Shown here piece by piece: positions 54,834 to 63,403 of a stretch of DNA of 64,000 bases; within the stretch, counting starts at the first letter, position 1; each line of letters starts with the position of its first letter. The stretch lies in the NCBI RefSeq assembly GCF_900129855.1, contig NZ_LT670819.1:2046001-2110000 (forward strand), read 5' to 3'. The position numbers and the translations under genes were made by a program. Under the pieces are notes generated by a model that ran no database searches, had not been told where the DNA came from, and was given only the letters and a program-made list of their open reading frames with translations. This DNA comes from Streptomyces sp. 3214.6. GTDB taxonomy: Bacteria > Actinomycetota > Actinomycetes > Streptomycetales > Streptomycetaceae.

Positions 54834-55463
54834 CTAGCCGTTGTCCGGGAGTTCGTACGAGCCGTAGCTCGGACGGCCCTGAAGGTCGTACGTCTGGATG
54901 GAGACGCCCGCCGCGGTGATCAGGCCGCCGGTGTGCCGGAACGCGGTGGGCAGGGCCCCCTCGGCGAACAGCCGCAGGCCGGAACCGAGCACGACCGGGA
55001 ACGTCAGCAGGTGCACGGTGTCCACGAGGTCCAGCGCGAGCAGCGACCGGACCAGGGCGCCGCTGCCGTGGATCTGGAGCTCACCGTCGGTGCGCTCCTT
55101 GAGGGCGGTGACCTCCTGGGCGAGGGCGTCGCCGCGGATCACGGTGGTGCCAGTCCAGGCTGGGTCGGTGAGGGTCGTGGAGGCCACGTACTTCGGCAGT
55201 GCGTTCAGCTTGCCCGCGACCGGGTCGCCCGGGTCGGTGACCTTCGGCCAGAAACCGGCGAAGATCTCGTAGGTGCGCCGGCCGAGCAGGAACGCGCCGA
55301 CGTGGTCGAAGACCCCGGAGACGAACCGGCCGAAGTCCTCGTCCCCGTACGGGAAGCTCCAGCCGCCGTGCTCGAAACCGCCGCGGGTGTCCTCGTCACG
55401 GCCGCCGGGGGCCTGGTAGACGCCGTCGAGGGTGACGAAGATGGTGGAGACCAGCTTGCCCAT
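54834..55463 (-). CDS. Dihydrofolate-reductase-fold (RibD C-terminal) protein
   Basis: A 209-residue protein with MGKLVSTIFVTLDGVYQAPG, LLGRRTYEIFAGFWP and IHGSGALVRSLLALDLVD, the NADPH-binding pattern of the RibD_C/YyaP family. It is probably an NADPH-dependent reductase of unknown substrate. It is monocistronic, and the gap to the AIM24 gene is 74 bp. Confidence 0.87.
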   Translation of the reverse strand: MGKLVSTIFVTLDGVYQAPGGRDEDTRGGFEHGGWSFPYGDEDFGRFVSGVFDHVGAFLLGRRTYEIFAGFWPKVTDPGDPVAGKLNALPKYVASTTLTDPAWTGTTVIRGDALAQEVTALKERTDGELQIHGSGALVRSLLALDLVDTVHLLTFPVVLGSGLRLFAEGALPTAFRHTGGLITAAGVSIQTYDLQGRPSYGSYELPDNG

Positions 55464-55537
55464 GACGCGTGCCTGCTTTCTTCAGTGAGTTCTGCTGTCA
55501 TCACCTCAGACCCCACCGCGGCCCGCAACTCATCGGT

Positions 55538-56356
55538 TCAGCCCGCGTTCGTCGAGAACAGTCCGCCCGTAGGCCCCTGCTTGTCGCCGCCCTGGGCCTT
55601 CTTCAGGGCGTTGGCGAGGCTCTCGATGGTGAGGGACTGCAGGATGACCCGGCCGTTGCCCTCCAGGGTGGCCAGGGACAGGCCCTCGCCGCCGAACACG
55701 GCGTTCATGATCCCCTGGCGGTTGAGCCCGCCGACGCGCTGGACGCCGTACCGGATGCCCTCCTCGAAGGCGACCACGCAGCCCGTGTCCACCTCGATAC
55801 GGCCGCCGAAGTCGGCCGGGTCGAGGTCGATGAAGTTGCCGGCGCCCGCGATGATCACCGTGCCGCGGCCGGTGAACTTCTCGAGGATGAAGCCCTCGCC
55901 GCCCTTCATACCGGTGCGGCCGCCCTGGAAGGCGATGCCGAAGTCGACGGTGGACTCGGCGGCCACGAAGGCGTCCTTCTCCGCGAACCACGCGCGCGTG
56001 CCGTCCAGCTCCAGCGCCCGCATCTCGCCGGGGAGCACGCCCGCGAAGCCGACCGTGCCCTCGCCGCCCTGCGCGGTGAAGTACTGGAACGCCAGCGACT
56101 CACCCGCGAGGGCACGCTGGCCGACCTGCATGGCCGTGCCCATGGCCTGACGGAGCATGCCGCCCATGCCACCGCCGCCGCTCTGGGGCTGCTGGCCGCC
56201 GCCACCGCCGGACGGGCCGCCCAGGCGGGTCTCCATGGTCACGTTCGTGGTCTTGAACAGGAACTTTCCGGCCTCGCAGTACACGGTCTGGCCGGGGTGC
56301 AGGCTGACGACCGCCATCTGCATGGCGTTGCCGACGATCTCTTGCTGAAGGGTCAC
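55538..56356 (-). CDS. AIM24-family (TIGR00266) protein
   Basis: A 272-residue protein, starting at a GTG (VTLQQEIVGNAMQMAVVSL) without a clear ribosome-binding site. It has a beta-rich double-psi-like repeat architecture, with KFLFKTTNVTMETRLGG, a Gly-rich loop (PSGGGGGQQPQSGGGG), GEGFILEKFTGRGTVIIAGAG and a GLNRQGIMNAVFGGEGL end. Members occur in bacteria and yeast mitochondria; the function is not established. It is divergent from an SDR gene (131 bp). Confidence 0.88.
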   Translation of the reverse strand: MTLQQEIVGNAMQMAVVSLHPGQTVYCEAGKFLFKTTNVTMETRLGGPSGGGGGQQPQSGGGGMGGMLRQAMGTAMQVGQRALAGESLAFQYFTAQGGEGTVGFAGVLPGEMRALELDGTRAWFAEKDAFVAAESTVDFGIAFQGGRTGMKGGEGFILEKFTGRGTVIIAGAGNFIDLDPADFGGRIEVDTGCVVAFEEGIRYGVQRVGGLNRQGIMNAVFGGEGLSLATLEGNGRVILQSLTIESLANALKKAQGGDKQGPTGGLFSTNAG

Positions 56357-56487
56357 GAGGGGAGAACGCCGGGGGCGGAGGAAAGAGTTCCGGCCTGCGC
56401 GCTTTCGGCCACCGGCTCCGTCGGCTCCTCGACCTCGGTGTCCGTTCGCCGCCAGCACGGCGGGGCACCGGCCGCTGGGATGGACCC

Positions 56488-57234
56488 ATGACAACGACCT
56501 ACGGAACTCTCGACGGCAAGGTGGCACTGGTGACCGGCGGCAGCCGCGGCATCGGGGCGGCGACGGCCCTGCGGCTCGCCCAGGAAGGCGCGGACGTGGC
56601 GCTGACGTACGTGAACGGCAAGGAGGCCGCCGCGGACGTCGTAGCGGCGGTTCAGGCGCTGGGGCGGCGGGCGGTGGCACTGCGCGCGGACTCGGCGGAC
56701 CCGGCGGAGGCGGCCGGGGCGGTGGACCGTGCGGTGGAGGCGCTGGGCGGCCTCGACGTGCTGGTGAACAACGCGGGCGTCGGCGTCCTCGGTCCGCTGG
56801 CGGAGCTCGCCCTCCCGGACGTGGACCGGGTGCTGGCCGTGAACGTGCGCGGGGTGTTCCTGGCCTCCCAGGCGGCGGCCGGGCGGATGCCGGCCGGCGG
56901 GCGGATCATCACGATCGGCACCTGCATGACCCAGCGGGTGCCCGGCCCCGGCGGAACGCTGTACGCGATGAGCAAGTCGGCCCTGGTGGGACTGACCAAG
57001 GCGCTGGCCAGGGAGCTGGGCCCGCGCGGGATCACCGCGAACCTCGTCCACCCCGGCCCGATCGACACCGACATGAACCCGGCGGACGGCCCGTACGCGG
57101 CCGGTCAGGCGACGATGACCGCGCTGGGCCGCTTCGGGACGGCGCAGGAGGTGGCGGCGACGGTCGCGCACCTGGCGGGGGCCGCCTACGTCACGGGCGC
57201 CGAGTTCGCCGTGGACGGCGGGCACGCGGCGTGA
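56488..57234 (+). CDS. Short-chain dehydrogenase/reductase
   Basis: A 248-residue classical SDR: cofactor motif VTGGSRGIGAA, NNAGVG, catalytic Tyr-Lys in YAMSKSAL, and a C-terminal GAEFAVDGG. The usual catalytic Ser is replaced by Thr in ITIGTCMTQR, a conservative change. ADSADPAEA after strand 3 suggests NADP preference. It resembles 3-oxoacyl-ACP reductase-like SDRs with DTDMNPADG; the substrate is unknown. Confidence 0.9.
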   Translation: MTTTYGTLDGKVALVTGGSRGIGAATALRLAQEGADVALTYVNGKEAAADVVAAVQALGRRAVALRADSADPAEAAGAVDRAVEALGGLDVLVNNAGVGVLGPLAELALPDVDRVLAVNVRGVFLASQAAAGRMPAGGRIITIGTCMTQRVPGPGGTLYAMSKSALVGLTKALARELGPRGITANLVHPGPIDTDMNPADGPYAAGQATMTALGRFGTAQEVAATVAHLAGAAYVTGAEFAVDGGHAA

Positions 57235-57261
57235 GTGAGGGAGTGCGGGAGTGCCTGACCG

Positions 57262-58272
57262 TCAGGCCAGGGCCTCGCGGACCCGGTGCAGATAGCTGAA
57301 GTCGTGGTCCTCGCGGGCCCGGGCCAGGGGGCGGATCTCGCGGGTGGCCACGTTCAGCGCGATGCCGCCGACCGCCCCCAGGACCCAGCCGAGGCCCGGC
57401 CGGACCACCTCGCCGGCGGCGGCCGTGAGGCCCACGGTCACCATCACGGACCGTTCCACCCAGGCCATCCGGCTGCTCCTGGCGGCCGCGCGGTAGTCCG
57501 CGACGGACTCGTCGATCTCGCGCCGCAGCTGGGCCAGGACGTCAGCCGGGTGTGCGTAGTCGCGGCGGAGGTCGCCGAGCATCCGGTGCAGGGCCCGCAT
57601 CAGCCGCTCCCGCTCGTCGCCGTAGCGGTCGCGGAAGGCGAGGACGTCGGCGGTGGGGGTGCCGGGCGCGGGGACCGGCAGGAGGCCGCCGAGGTCCGCC
57701 TGGTAGGCGGGCAGCCGGTGCTCGTCGGGGGCGGTCAGGCACGCGGCCGCGGCCTCCGCGCGGTCGGTGTACGGGACGTACGCGAGGTGTCCGGCGGCGG
57801 CCAGTTCGCGTGCCATGACGCCGACGATGAGCTGCTGGACCCGCTGCGGCACGGCCAGGCTCCAGTACGCGCGCTCGCAGCGCTCGGCCAGACCGAGGCG
57901 CAGCAGTTCGTCCTCCAGCCAGCGGCTCAGCTTCGAGCCGTAGATGAAGGTGTCGGGCGGTACGGGGAGCCGCGGCCGGTCCGGGCTCTCGGCCAGGCGG
58001 TGCAGTTCCCGCCGCAGCACCTGGGAGCTGAGGGAGCCGAGGGAGACCAGGCCGTGGTCCGGGTCGTCCAGCCGCTCCATCGCGTCCCGGCCGAAGACCA
58101 GCGGCGTGTACAGGGCGCGGTCCCGCAGCTCCGTCAGCTCGGCGGAGACGGCGACCTCGTACACCTCGGGTGCGCGGGGCACGACCGTGGCGATGCCGTC
58201 CCAGTACAGCAGCGCCTGGTGCAGCACCTCCGTCGGTGGCTTCACCAACGGGTAGTAGAGCAGGACCGCCAT
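57262..58272 (-). CDS. DUF6236-like hypothetical protein
   Basis: 336 residues beginning MAVLLYYPLVKPPTEVLHQA, with LLYWDGIATVVPRAP, FIYGSKLSRWLEDELLRLGL and a C-terminal hydrophobic pair of helices (VMVTVGLTAAAGEVV, GWVLGAVGGIALNV) that may contact the membrane. It is similar in start and layout to DUF6236 proteins of unknown role. It is transcribed alone between the SDR gene (convergent) and allantoicase. Confidence 0.78.
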   Translation of the reverse strand: MAVLLYYPLVKPPTEVLHQALLYWDGIATVVPRAPEVYEVAVSAELTELRDRALYTPLVFGRDAMERLDDPDHGLVSLGSLSSQVLRRELHRLAESPDRPRLPVPPDTFIYGSKLSRWLEDELLRLGLAERCERAYWSLAVPQRVQQLIVGVMARELAAAGHLAYVPYTDRAEAAAACLTAPDEHRLPAYQADLGGLLPVPAPGTPTADVLAFRDRYGDERERLMRALHRMLGDLRRDYAHPADVLAQLRREIDESVADYRAAARSSRMAWVERSVMVTVGLTAAAGEVVRPGLGWVLGAVGGIALNVATREIRPLARAREDHDFSYLHRVREALA

Positions 58273-58331
58273 CGTGCCTCCCCGTGAACACCCCGTTCCC
58301 CGACGGGGAGTTCACCGTAGCGGAGGCCGGC

Positions 58332-59447
58332 TCAGCCGCCCAGTTCCTGGTGGCGGGCCGTCAGCGCCGCCGCGCCCGCCTCCGTGAGCGAGCCGAACAG
58401 GCGCAGGCGGGAGATGCCGCCGTCGGGATAGATGTCCACGCGCGCGTGCGTGCCGACGGCCGGCGCAGGCAGGACGAAGCGGTGGTTGGTGTCGGGCTGG
58501 AGGCGGGTGCGCGGGAGGATCTCCGTCCACGCCCCGTCCTCGCCGTCCTTGACCGACACCGTCGCCCAGCCCGCGCTGTTGCCCTTCAGGTACGCGGTGT
58601 CGATCTCCAGGGCGCGGATCTGCGCCTGGGCGGCCAGGCGGTAGCGGATCCAGTCGTTGCCCCGGTCGCGTCGGCGGCGGGTCTCCCAGCCATCGTCCAT
58701 CTTGCGGGAGCGGCCCGGCTGGATGGTGTTGGAGGCCGGGGAGTAGAAGAGGTTCGAGGCGTCCTCGGCCCGGCCTCCGTTCTCCAGGGCGACGACGTCG
58801 AAGGCGCCGAGCACCGCCAGCCACGCGGGGTCCGGGATCACCTCGCCGTACACGCGCAGGCGGGCGATGCCGCCGTCGGGGTGCTGGTTGACCCGCAGAT
58901 GTGTGAAGCGCTGCTCCACCGACACGGCGAAACCGTTCGCCGCGTGGCCGCCGACCGGGGTGCGCGGGACCAACGTCGTCCACTTCACGTCGTCGCCGAG
59001 GAGTTCCCGGGGGGACGGAGAGCCCGGCACCGAGGCGCCCTCGATCGACACCGCCTGCGGGTAGTTGCCGCGGAAGTGGGCCGTGTCGACGACGATGCCG
59101 CGGATCACGCCGGGCGCGCCGAGGCGGACCAGCGCCCAGTCGTGGTCCTCGGCGGTCGGCCAGGGGTGCTCGGCCGAGGCGCCGCGGCGGCGGCGGGTCT
59201 CCCAGCCGTCCATGATCTTGCCCTTGTGTCCGAAGCGCTCCGGGTCGAACTCGGCGGGCTCGGGGATCAGCAGGTTCTCGCGCTGGGCGAAGAACTCGTC
59301 GTTGGCGGCGATCACCGAGGCGCCGAGCCGGCGGTCGGCGAGGTCGGCGTGGTGGGTGAAGGGGAAGTCGGCGGTGCGGTAGTCCGCGTACGGGTCGCCG
59401 CCGCCGTAGGGGTTCGCGTCGCCGGTGAAGCTCTCTATCGCTGTCAC
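58332..59447 (-). CDS. alc: Allantoicase
   Basis: A 371-residue enzyme made of two similar jelly-roll domains, each with the signature KIMDGWETRRRR / KMDDGWETRRRRDRGNDWI and a later HLRVNQHPDGGIARLRVYGE / ARVDIYPDGGISRLRLFG. It hydrolyses allantoate to ureidoglycolate and urea. The start is a GTG (VTAIESFTGDANPYGGG) with a weak ribosome-binding site, 86 bp after allantoinase on the same strand, so the two form an operon controlled from the allB/allR gap. Confidence 0.96.
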   Translation of the reverse strand: MTAIESFTGDANPYGGGDPYADYRTADFPFTHHADLADRRLGASVIAANDEFFAQRENLLIPEPAEFDPERFGHKGKIMDGWETRRRRGASAEHPWPTAEDHDWALVRLGAPGVIRGIVVDTAHFRGNYPQAVSIEGASVPGSPSPRELLGDDVKWTTLVPRTPVGGHAANGFAVSVEQRFTHLRVNQHPDGGIARLRVYGEVIPDPAWLAVLGAFDVVALENGGRAEDASNLFYSPASNTIQPGRSRKMDDGWETRRRRDRGNDWIRYRLAAQAQIRALEIDTAYLKGNSAGWATVSVKDGEDGAWTEILPRTRLQPDTNHRFVLPAPAVGTHARVDIYPDGGISRLRLFGSLTEAGAAALTARHQELGG

Positions 59448-59533
59448 GGTGCTCAGGTCTGCCTTTCGGGAGTCGGCCGGTGCGGATGCGGGTGCGGGTG
59501 GCGTCGGGGGTGCGGGGCGGGCCCGCCTTCGGC

Positions 59534-60871
59534 TCAGGGGGTGCGGGTGAGCAGCCGGCCCTTCGGTTCGGTGAACTCGCCGTCTGCGACGATGCGTTCG
59601 CCGCGCAGCCAGGTCGACTTGACGACGCCGTACAGGGTCCGGCCGGCGTACGCCGTGACGCGGTTGCGGTGCTGGAGGTCGGCCGGGTCGACGGTGAAGG
59701 TCTCGTCGGGGGCGAGGACGGCGAAGTCGGCGTCGCGGCCCACCTCGATGGCGCCCTTGCGGGTCAGGCCCACGAGGGCGGCGGTGCGCGCGGACATCCA
59801 CCGGACGACGTCCTCCAGGCCGTGGCCGCGCCTGCGGGCCTCGGTCCAGACCGCCGCCAGGCTGAGCTGCAGGCCCGAGATGCCGCCCCACGCGGTCGCG
59901 AAGTCGTCGGTCTTCAGGTCGGCCGTGGACGGGGAGTGGTCGGTGACGACGCAGTCGATGACGCCGTCCGCGAGGGCCTGCCACAGCAGGTCCCGGTTGG
60001 CGGACTCGCGGATCGGTGGGCAGCACTTGAACTCGCTGGCGCCGTCGGGGACTTCCTCGGCGGTGAGGGTCAGGTAGTGCGGGCAGGTCTCGACCGTGAT
60101 GCGGACGCCGTCGGCCTTCGCGGCGGCGATCAGCGGCAGCGCGTCGGAGGAGGACAGGTGCAGGACGTGCACGCGCGCGTGGAGGCGCCTGGCCTGCGCG
60201 ACGAGGTGCGCGATGGCCGTGTCCTCGGCGTCGCGCGGGCGGCTGGCGAGGAAGTCCGCGTACTTGGGGCCGCCCTGCTGCGGGGCGGCGTCCAGGTGGT
60301 GCGGGTCCTCGGCGTGCACGATCAGCAGGCCGTCGAAGGCGGCGATCTCGGCGAGCGACCGGGCGAGCGCGTCCTGGTCGAGGTGGGGGAACTCGTCCAC
60401 GCCCGACGGGGAGAGGAAGGCCTTGAAGCCGAAGACGCCACGGTCGTGCAGCGGGCGCAGGTCCTTGAGGTTGTCGGGCAGGGCGCCGCCCCAGAATCCG
60501 ACGTCGATGTGCGCCTTGTCGGCCGCGACCTCCTGCTTGACGCGGAGGTGGTCCACAGTGGTGGTCGGCGGGAGGGAGTTGAGGGGCATGTCGACGAGGG
60601 TGGTGATGCCGCCGGCCGCCGCCGCGCGCGTGGCGGTCCAGAAGCCCTCCCAGTGGGTGCGGCCGGGGTCGTTGACGTGCACGTGTGTGTCGACCAGGCC
60701 GGGCAGCAGGACGTCGTCCCCGAAGTCCTCCAGTCGGGCGCCCTCGGGGACGGGGGCGTCGTACGGCAGGACGGCGGTGATCTCGCCGGCCGCGACGGCG
60801 ACCGCGGCGGGCCGTGTCCCCTGGGGAGTGATGACGCGTGTCGAGCGCAGCACCAGTTCAGCGTCGGGCAC
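59534..60871 (-). CDS. allB: Allantoinase
   Basis: A 445-residue amidohydrolase that opens allantoin to allantoate. Metal motif [20 protein letters not shown], carboxylated Lys in [12 protein letters not shown], metal His in LIVHAEDP and [10 protein letters not shown], and Asp in VVTDHSPS. The GTG at 60871 ([18 protein letters not shown]) has GAGGGG at 6 nt and removes an unrelated N-terminal extension. It is the first gene of the ureide operon, divergent from the IclR regulator. Confidence 0.96.
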   Translation of the reverse strand: MPDAELVLRSTRVITPQGTRPAAVAVAAGEITAVLPYDAPVPEGARLEDFGDDVLLPGLVDTHVHVNDPGRTHWEGFWTATRAAAAGGITTLVDMPLNSLPPTTTVDHLRVKQEVAADKAHIDVGFWGGALPDNLKDLRPLHDRGVFGFKAFLSPSGVDEFPHLDQDALARSLAEIAAFDGLLIVHAEDPHHLDAAPQQGGPKYADFLASRPRDAEDTAIAHLVAQARRLHARVHVLHLSSSDALPLIAAAKADGVRITVETCPHYLTLTAEEVPDGASEFKCCPPIRESANRDLLWQALADGVIDCVVTDHSPSTADLKTDDFATAWGGISGLQLSLAAVWTEARRRGHGLEDVVRWMSARTAALVGLTRKGAIEVGRDADFAVLAPDETFTVDPADLQHRNRVTAYAGRTLYGVVKSTWLRGERIVADGEFTEPKGRLLTRTP

Positions 60872-60952
60872 CCGGACCCCTCTCTGTTCGCGTTCTCCGC
60901 CGTTGTCTTCCGCTCTCGGAACCGGGTCTCTTCCAGGTCGCCCCCGAGAAGC

Positions 60953-60988
60953 TTCCGGAGACATTCCGGAGACATTCCGGAAACTTCC
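60953..60988. promoter_or_regulatory. Phased TTCCGGA repeats upstream of allB
   Basis: TTCCGGA occurs at 60953, 60964 and 60975, exactly 11 bp apart, followed by TTCC at 60985. The third overlaps the palindrome TTCCGGAA and GGAAACTTCC. A face-of-helix array this close to the allB start suggests repressor binding (AllR-type). Confidence 0.55.
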
Positions 60989-60999
60989 ATGTAACGGAA

Positions 61000-61016
61000 T
61001 TCAACGTTCTGTTGAA
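61000..61016. promoter_or_regulatory. TTCAAC-N5-GTTGAA inverted repeat in the allB/allR gap
   Basis: A perfect 6-bp inverted repeat with 5-bp spacing, near the middle of the divergent region. It is a good candidate for the IclR-family AllR operator. Confidence 0.6.
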
Positions 61017-61100
61017 AGAGTCTTCACTCCCGCCCTCGCGCCGTCAAGGGCACACTTCTCCAGAGTGGCACCTACCGTCGACACCTGGACGTTTCCACAA

Positions 61101-61120
61101 GGCGGAATTAGCATTCCGCC
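61101..61120. promoter_or_regulatory. GGCGGAAT/ATTCCGCC inverted repeat ahead of allR
   Basis: A perfect 8-bp inverted repeat around TAGC, ~90 bp before the allR start. It could be a second AllR site (autoregulation) or a hairpin in the allR leader. Confidence 0.55.
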
Positions 61121-61208
61121 AAGCAAAACGTAGCTACGCACCAGCGAGGAGTCAACCGACTGCCGGGTAGGCTTCAGCCCTTCCCGCCTGTTTCGAAAGG
61201 AACGCGCC

Positions 61209-62006
61209 GTGCCGACGTCCAGCGCCAGCACCACCGACTCCGCCAAGTCCGCCGGCGGAGGGGTCCAGTCCCTCGAGCGCGCCTTCGATCTGCTGGAACG
61301 GATGGCGGACGCGGGCGGCGAGGTGGGCCTGAGCGAGCTCTCCGCGAGCAGCGGACTGCCCCTGCCGACCATCCACCGCCTGATGCGCACGCTGGTGGCC
61401 TGCGGATACGTCCGTCAGCAGACCAACCGCCGCTACGCGCTGGGCCCGCGACTGATCCGCCTCGGCGAGTCCGCCTCCCGGCTGCTGGGCACCTGGGCCC
61501 GCCCCTACCTGGCCCGCCTGGTCGAGGAGACCGGCGAGACGGCGAACATGGCGCTGCTCGACGGCGACGAGATCGTGTACGTGGCGCAGGTGCCGTCCAA
61601 GCACTCGATGCGGATGTTCACCGAGGTCGGCCGTCGGGTCCTGCCGCACTCCACGGGCGTCGGCAAGGCGCTGCTGGCGGCCTTCCCGGACGCCGAGGTG
61701 CGCGCCCTGCTCGCCCGCACCGGCATGCCCGCCGCCACCGAGAAGACGATCACCACCCCGGAGGGCTTCCTGGCCGCCCTGGCGGAGGTGCGCCGGGCCG
61801 GTTACGCGGTCGACGACAACGAGCAGGAGATCGGCGTCCGCTGCCTGGCGGTGTCCGTGCCGGACTCCCCCACCGCCGCGGCCATCTCCATCTCCGGCCC
61901 GGCGGGCCGCGTCACGGAGCCGGCCACCGAGCGGATCGTGCCGGTGCTGCAGCAGGTGGCGGCGGAACTGTCGGAGGCCCTGACGAACTCGGGACCGGCC
62001 ACCTAG
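61209..62006 (+). CDS. allR: IclR-family regulator of ureide genes (AllR)
   Basis: 265 residues from a GTG with AAAGGA: Ser/Ala-rich tail, winged helix (ELSASSGLPLPTIHRLMRTL), then the IclR effector domain with LVEETGETANMALLDGDEIVYVAQVPS, PHSTGVGKALLAAFP and AVDDNEQEIGVRCLAVSVPD (glyoxylate- or allantoate-type ligand pocket). It is adjacent to allB/alc and near malate synthase. In Streptomyces AllR represses these genes and is released by an intermediate of the pathway. Confidence 0.93.
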   Translation: MPTSSASTTDSAKSAGGGVQSLERAFDLLERMADAGGEVGLSELSASSGLPLPTIHRLMRTLVACGYVRQQTNRRYALGPRLIRLGESASRLLGTWARPYLARLVEETGETANMALLDGDEIVYVAQVPSKHSMRMFTEVGRRVLPHSTGVGKALLAAFPDAEVRALLARTGMPAATEKTITTPEGFLAALAEVRRAGYAVDDNEQEIGVRCLAVSVPDSPTAAAISISGPAGRVTEPATERIVPVLQQVAAELSEALTNSGPAT

Positions 62007-62113
62007 GGCCTGTCCGCACGCCGGCCACCCACCCGCACCCCGGCCGCGCGCAGGTGCCCCGGGAGCCTCACCGGCCGACGCCCGAGGCCCGGCCCGGAGG
62101 CAGGGGTCACGGC

Positions 62114-62401
62114 TCAGCGGCGCGGCGTCTCCCCGAACAGCTCCACGGCGTCGCGTACGTCCGACAGGCCGCGGGCCAGCGCGCTCACCGAGCCGATCGC
62201 GCCCGCGACGAGGAGCAGGGAACGGCGTAACCGGGGGATTTCCGGGATGCCGTGGGCAGCCATCGCGGCGAGTGCGGCGAGTTCGTCCTCGGCGATGACC
62301 CGGTCGGGGAACTCGGCCGGGTGCGCGGCGAGTTCGCGGCGCAGCCGGGACACCGCGGTCCGCAGTTCCGCCACCCTCGGATCCTCGTCGCTGTCGGTCA
62401 C
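62114..62401 (-). CDS. DUF5955-type small protein
   Basis: A 95-residue protein from a GTG (VTDSDEDPRVAELRTAVSRL). The first part is a charged helix and the second (RRSLLLVAGAIGSVSALARGL) is a more hydrophobic helix. It commonly sits in this position in Streptomyces ureide/glyoxylate loci. Function is unknown. Confidence 0.75.
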   Translation of the reverse strand: MTDSDEDPRVAELRTAVSRLRRELAAHPAEFPDRVIAEDELAALAAMAAHGIPEIPRLRRSLLLVAGAIGSVSALARGLSDVRDAVELFGETPRR

Positions 62402-62608
62402 CGCTCTTTGTCCCAAGCTCCGCAACACAGCTCTCCCCCCTGGCGCACTCTCGCGTCTTCCCACCCCCGCGCCCACCGTGACGCCGGTCGGGCGCCGAAG
62501 GACGCGCGGGTCAGTAAACGCCACCCGATGCCGGGTGCGCCACTGCGCGGACGGAAATTCAGCTCCCGGAAACCGTGTGGTCGACACCGCGTCAGGTATG
62601 CAGGACGC

Positions 62609-63220
62609 ATGACGCAAAACGAAGACCGGGCCCGCGACCAGGTGGTCGGTGTGCTGCTGGCCGCGGGCGGGGGCCGGCGGCTCGGCGGACGGCCCAAGGC
62701 GTTGCTCGAACACCGGGGACGCCCACTGGTCGAACACGCGGTGGGAGTGCTGCGCGCGGCGGGCTGCGCGCGCGTGCATGTGGTCCTCGGGGCCGCCGCC
62801 GACGCCGTACGGGAGCGGGCCCGGCTGGAGGGGTGCGTGCTGGTGGAGAACCCCGCGTGGGAGCAGGGCATGGGCACGTCACTGCGGGCCGGGCTCGACT
62901 CGCTCGCCGGGACAGGGGCACGGGCGGCGCTCGTCTCGCTCGTGGACCAGCCCGGCATCGGGCCTGGGGCGATCGCCCGGGTACGCGCCGCGTACGAGGA
63001 CGACTCCTCGCTCGTCTCCGCCGCCTACGACGGCGTACGCGGCCACCCCGTCCTGTTCGGGGCGGCCCACTGGGCGGACATCGCCGCGACTGCGACCGGC
63101 GACCGTGGGGCACGCGCCTATCTGAGGGAACACGAGGAGGCGATCACGCTCGTCGAGTGCGGGGACGTGGCCCGGCCGTTCGACATCGACACGCCCCAGG
63201 ATCTCGCCCACCTCGAGTGA
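62609..63220 (+). CDS. MobA-like nucleotidyltransferase (molybdenum-cofactor cytidylyltransferase type)
   Basis: A 203-residue protein with nucleotide-binding LLAAGGGRRLGGRPKALL, ENPAWEQGMGTSLRAGL, DQPGIGP and a C-terminal PFDIDTPQDLAHL. The fold and motifs match MocA/MobA enzymes that attach CMP or GMP to molybdopterin for enzymes such as xanthine dehydrogenase. The link to purine catabolism next to allantoin genes fits that role, but no xdh gene is in the window. AGGA lies 5 nt before the ATG. Confidence 0.86.
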   Translation: MTQNEDRARDQVVGVLLAAGGGRRLGGRPKALLEHRGRPLVEHAVGVLRAAGCARVHVVLGAAADAVRERARLEGCVLVENPAWEQGMGTSLRAGLDSLAGTGARAALVSLVDQPGIGPGAIARVRAAYEDDSSLVSAAYDGVRGHPVLFGAAHWADIAATATGDRGARAYLREHEEAITLVECGDVARPFDIDTPQDLAHLE

Positions 63221-63283
63221 GGGACCTGGCACTCGGCGCCACCATGCCTCGACCCGAAGAATCTCGACATCAACAAACCATTG

Positions 63284-63304
63284 AACTTCCACGATGAGGA
63301 AACT
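63284..63304. promoter_or_regulatory. AllR-like inverted repeat upstream of malate synthase
   Basis: AACTTCC, 7 nt, GGAAACT (6 of 7 paired) lies 100 bp before the aceB start, in an AT-rich stretch with TTGAAC. It shares the TTCC/GGAA halves with the allB upstream array. It is a plausible common repressor site. Confidence 0.5.
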
Positions 63305-63403
63305 AGTATCCACTACTCAGAAGGACCCGGCTTGTCCGGGGCCCCGCCCGCCGTACCCGGTTCGACTGGCACCCGGTGCCACCGCTGAAGGAAGTGACCG
63401 CAC

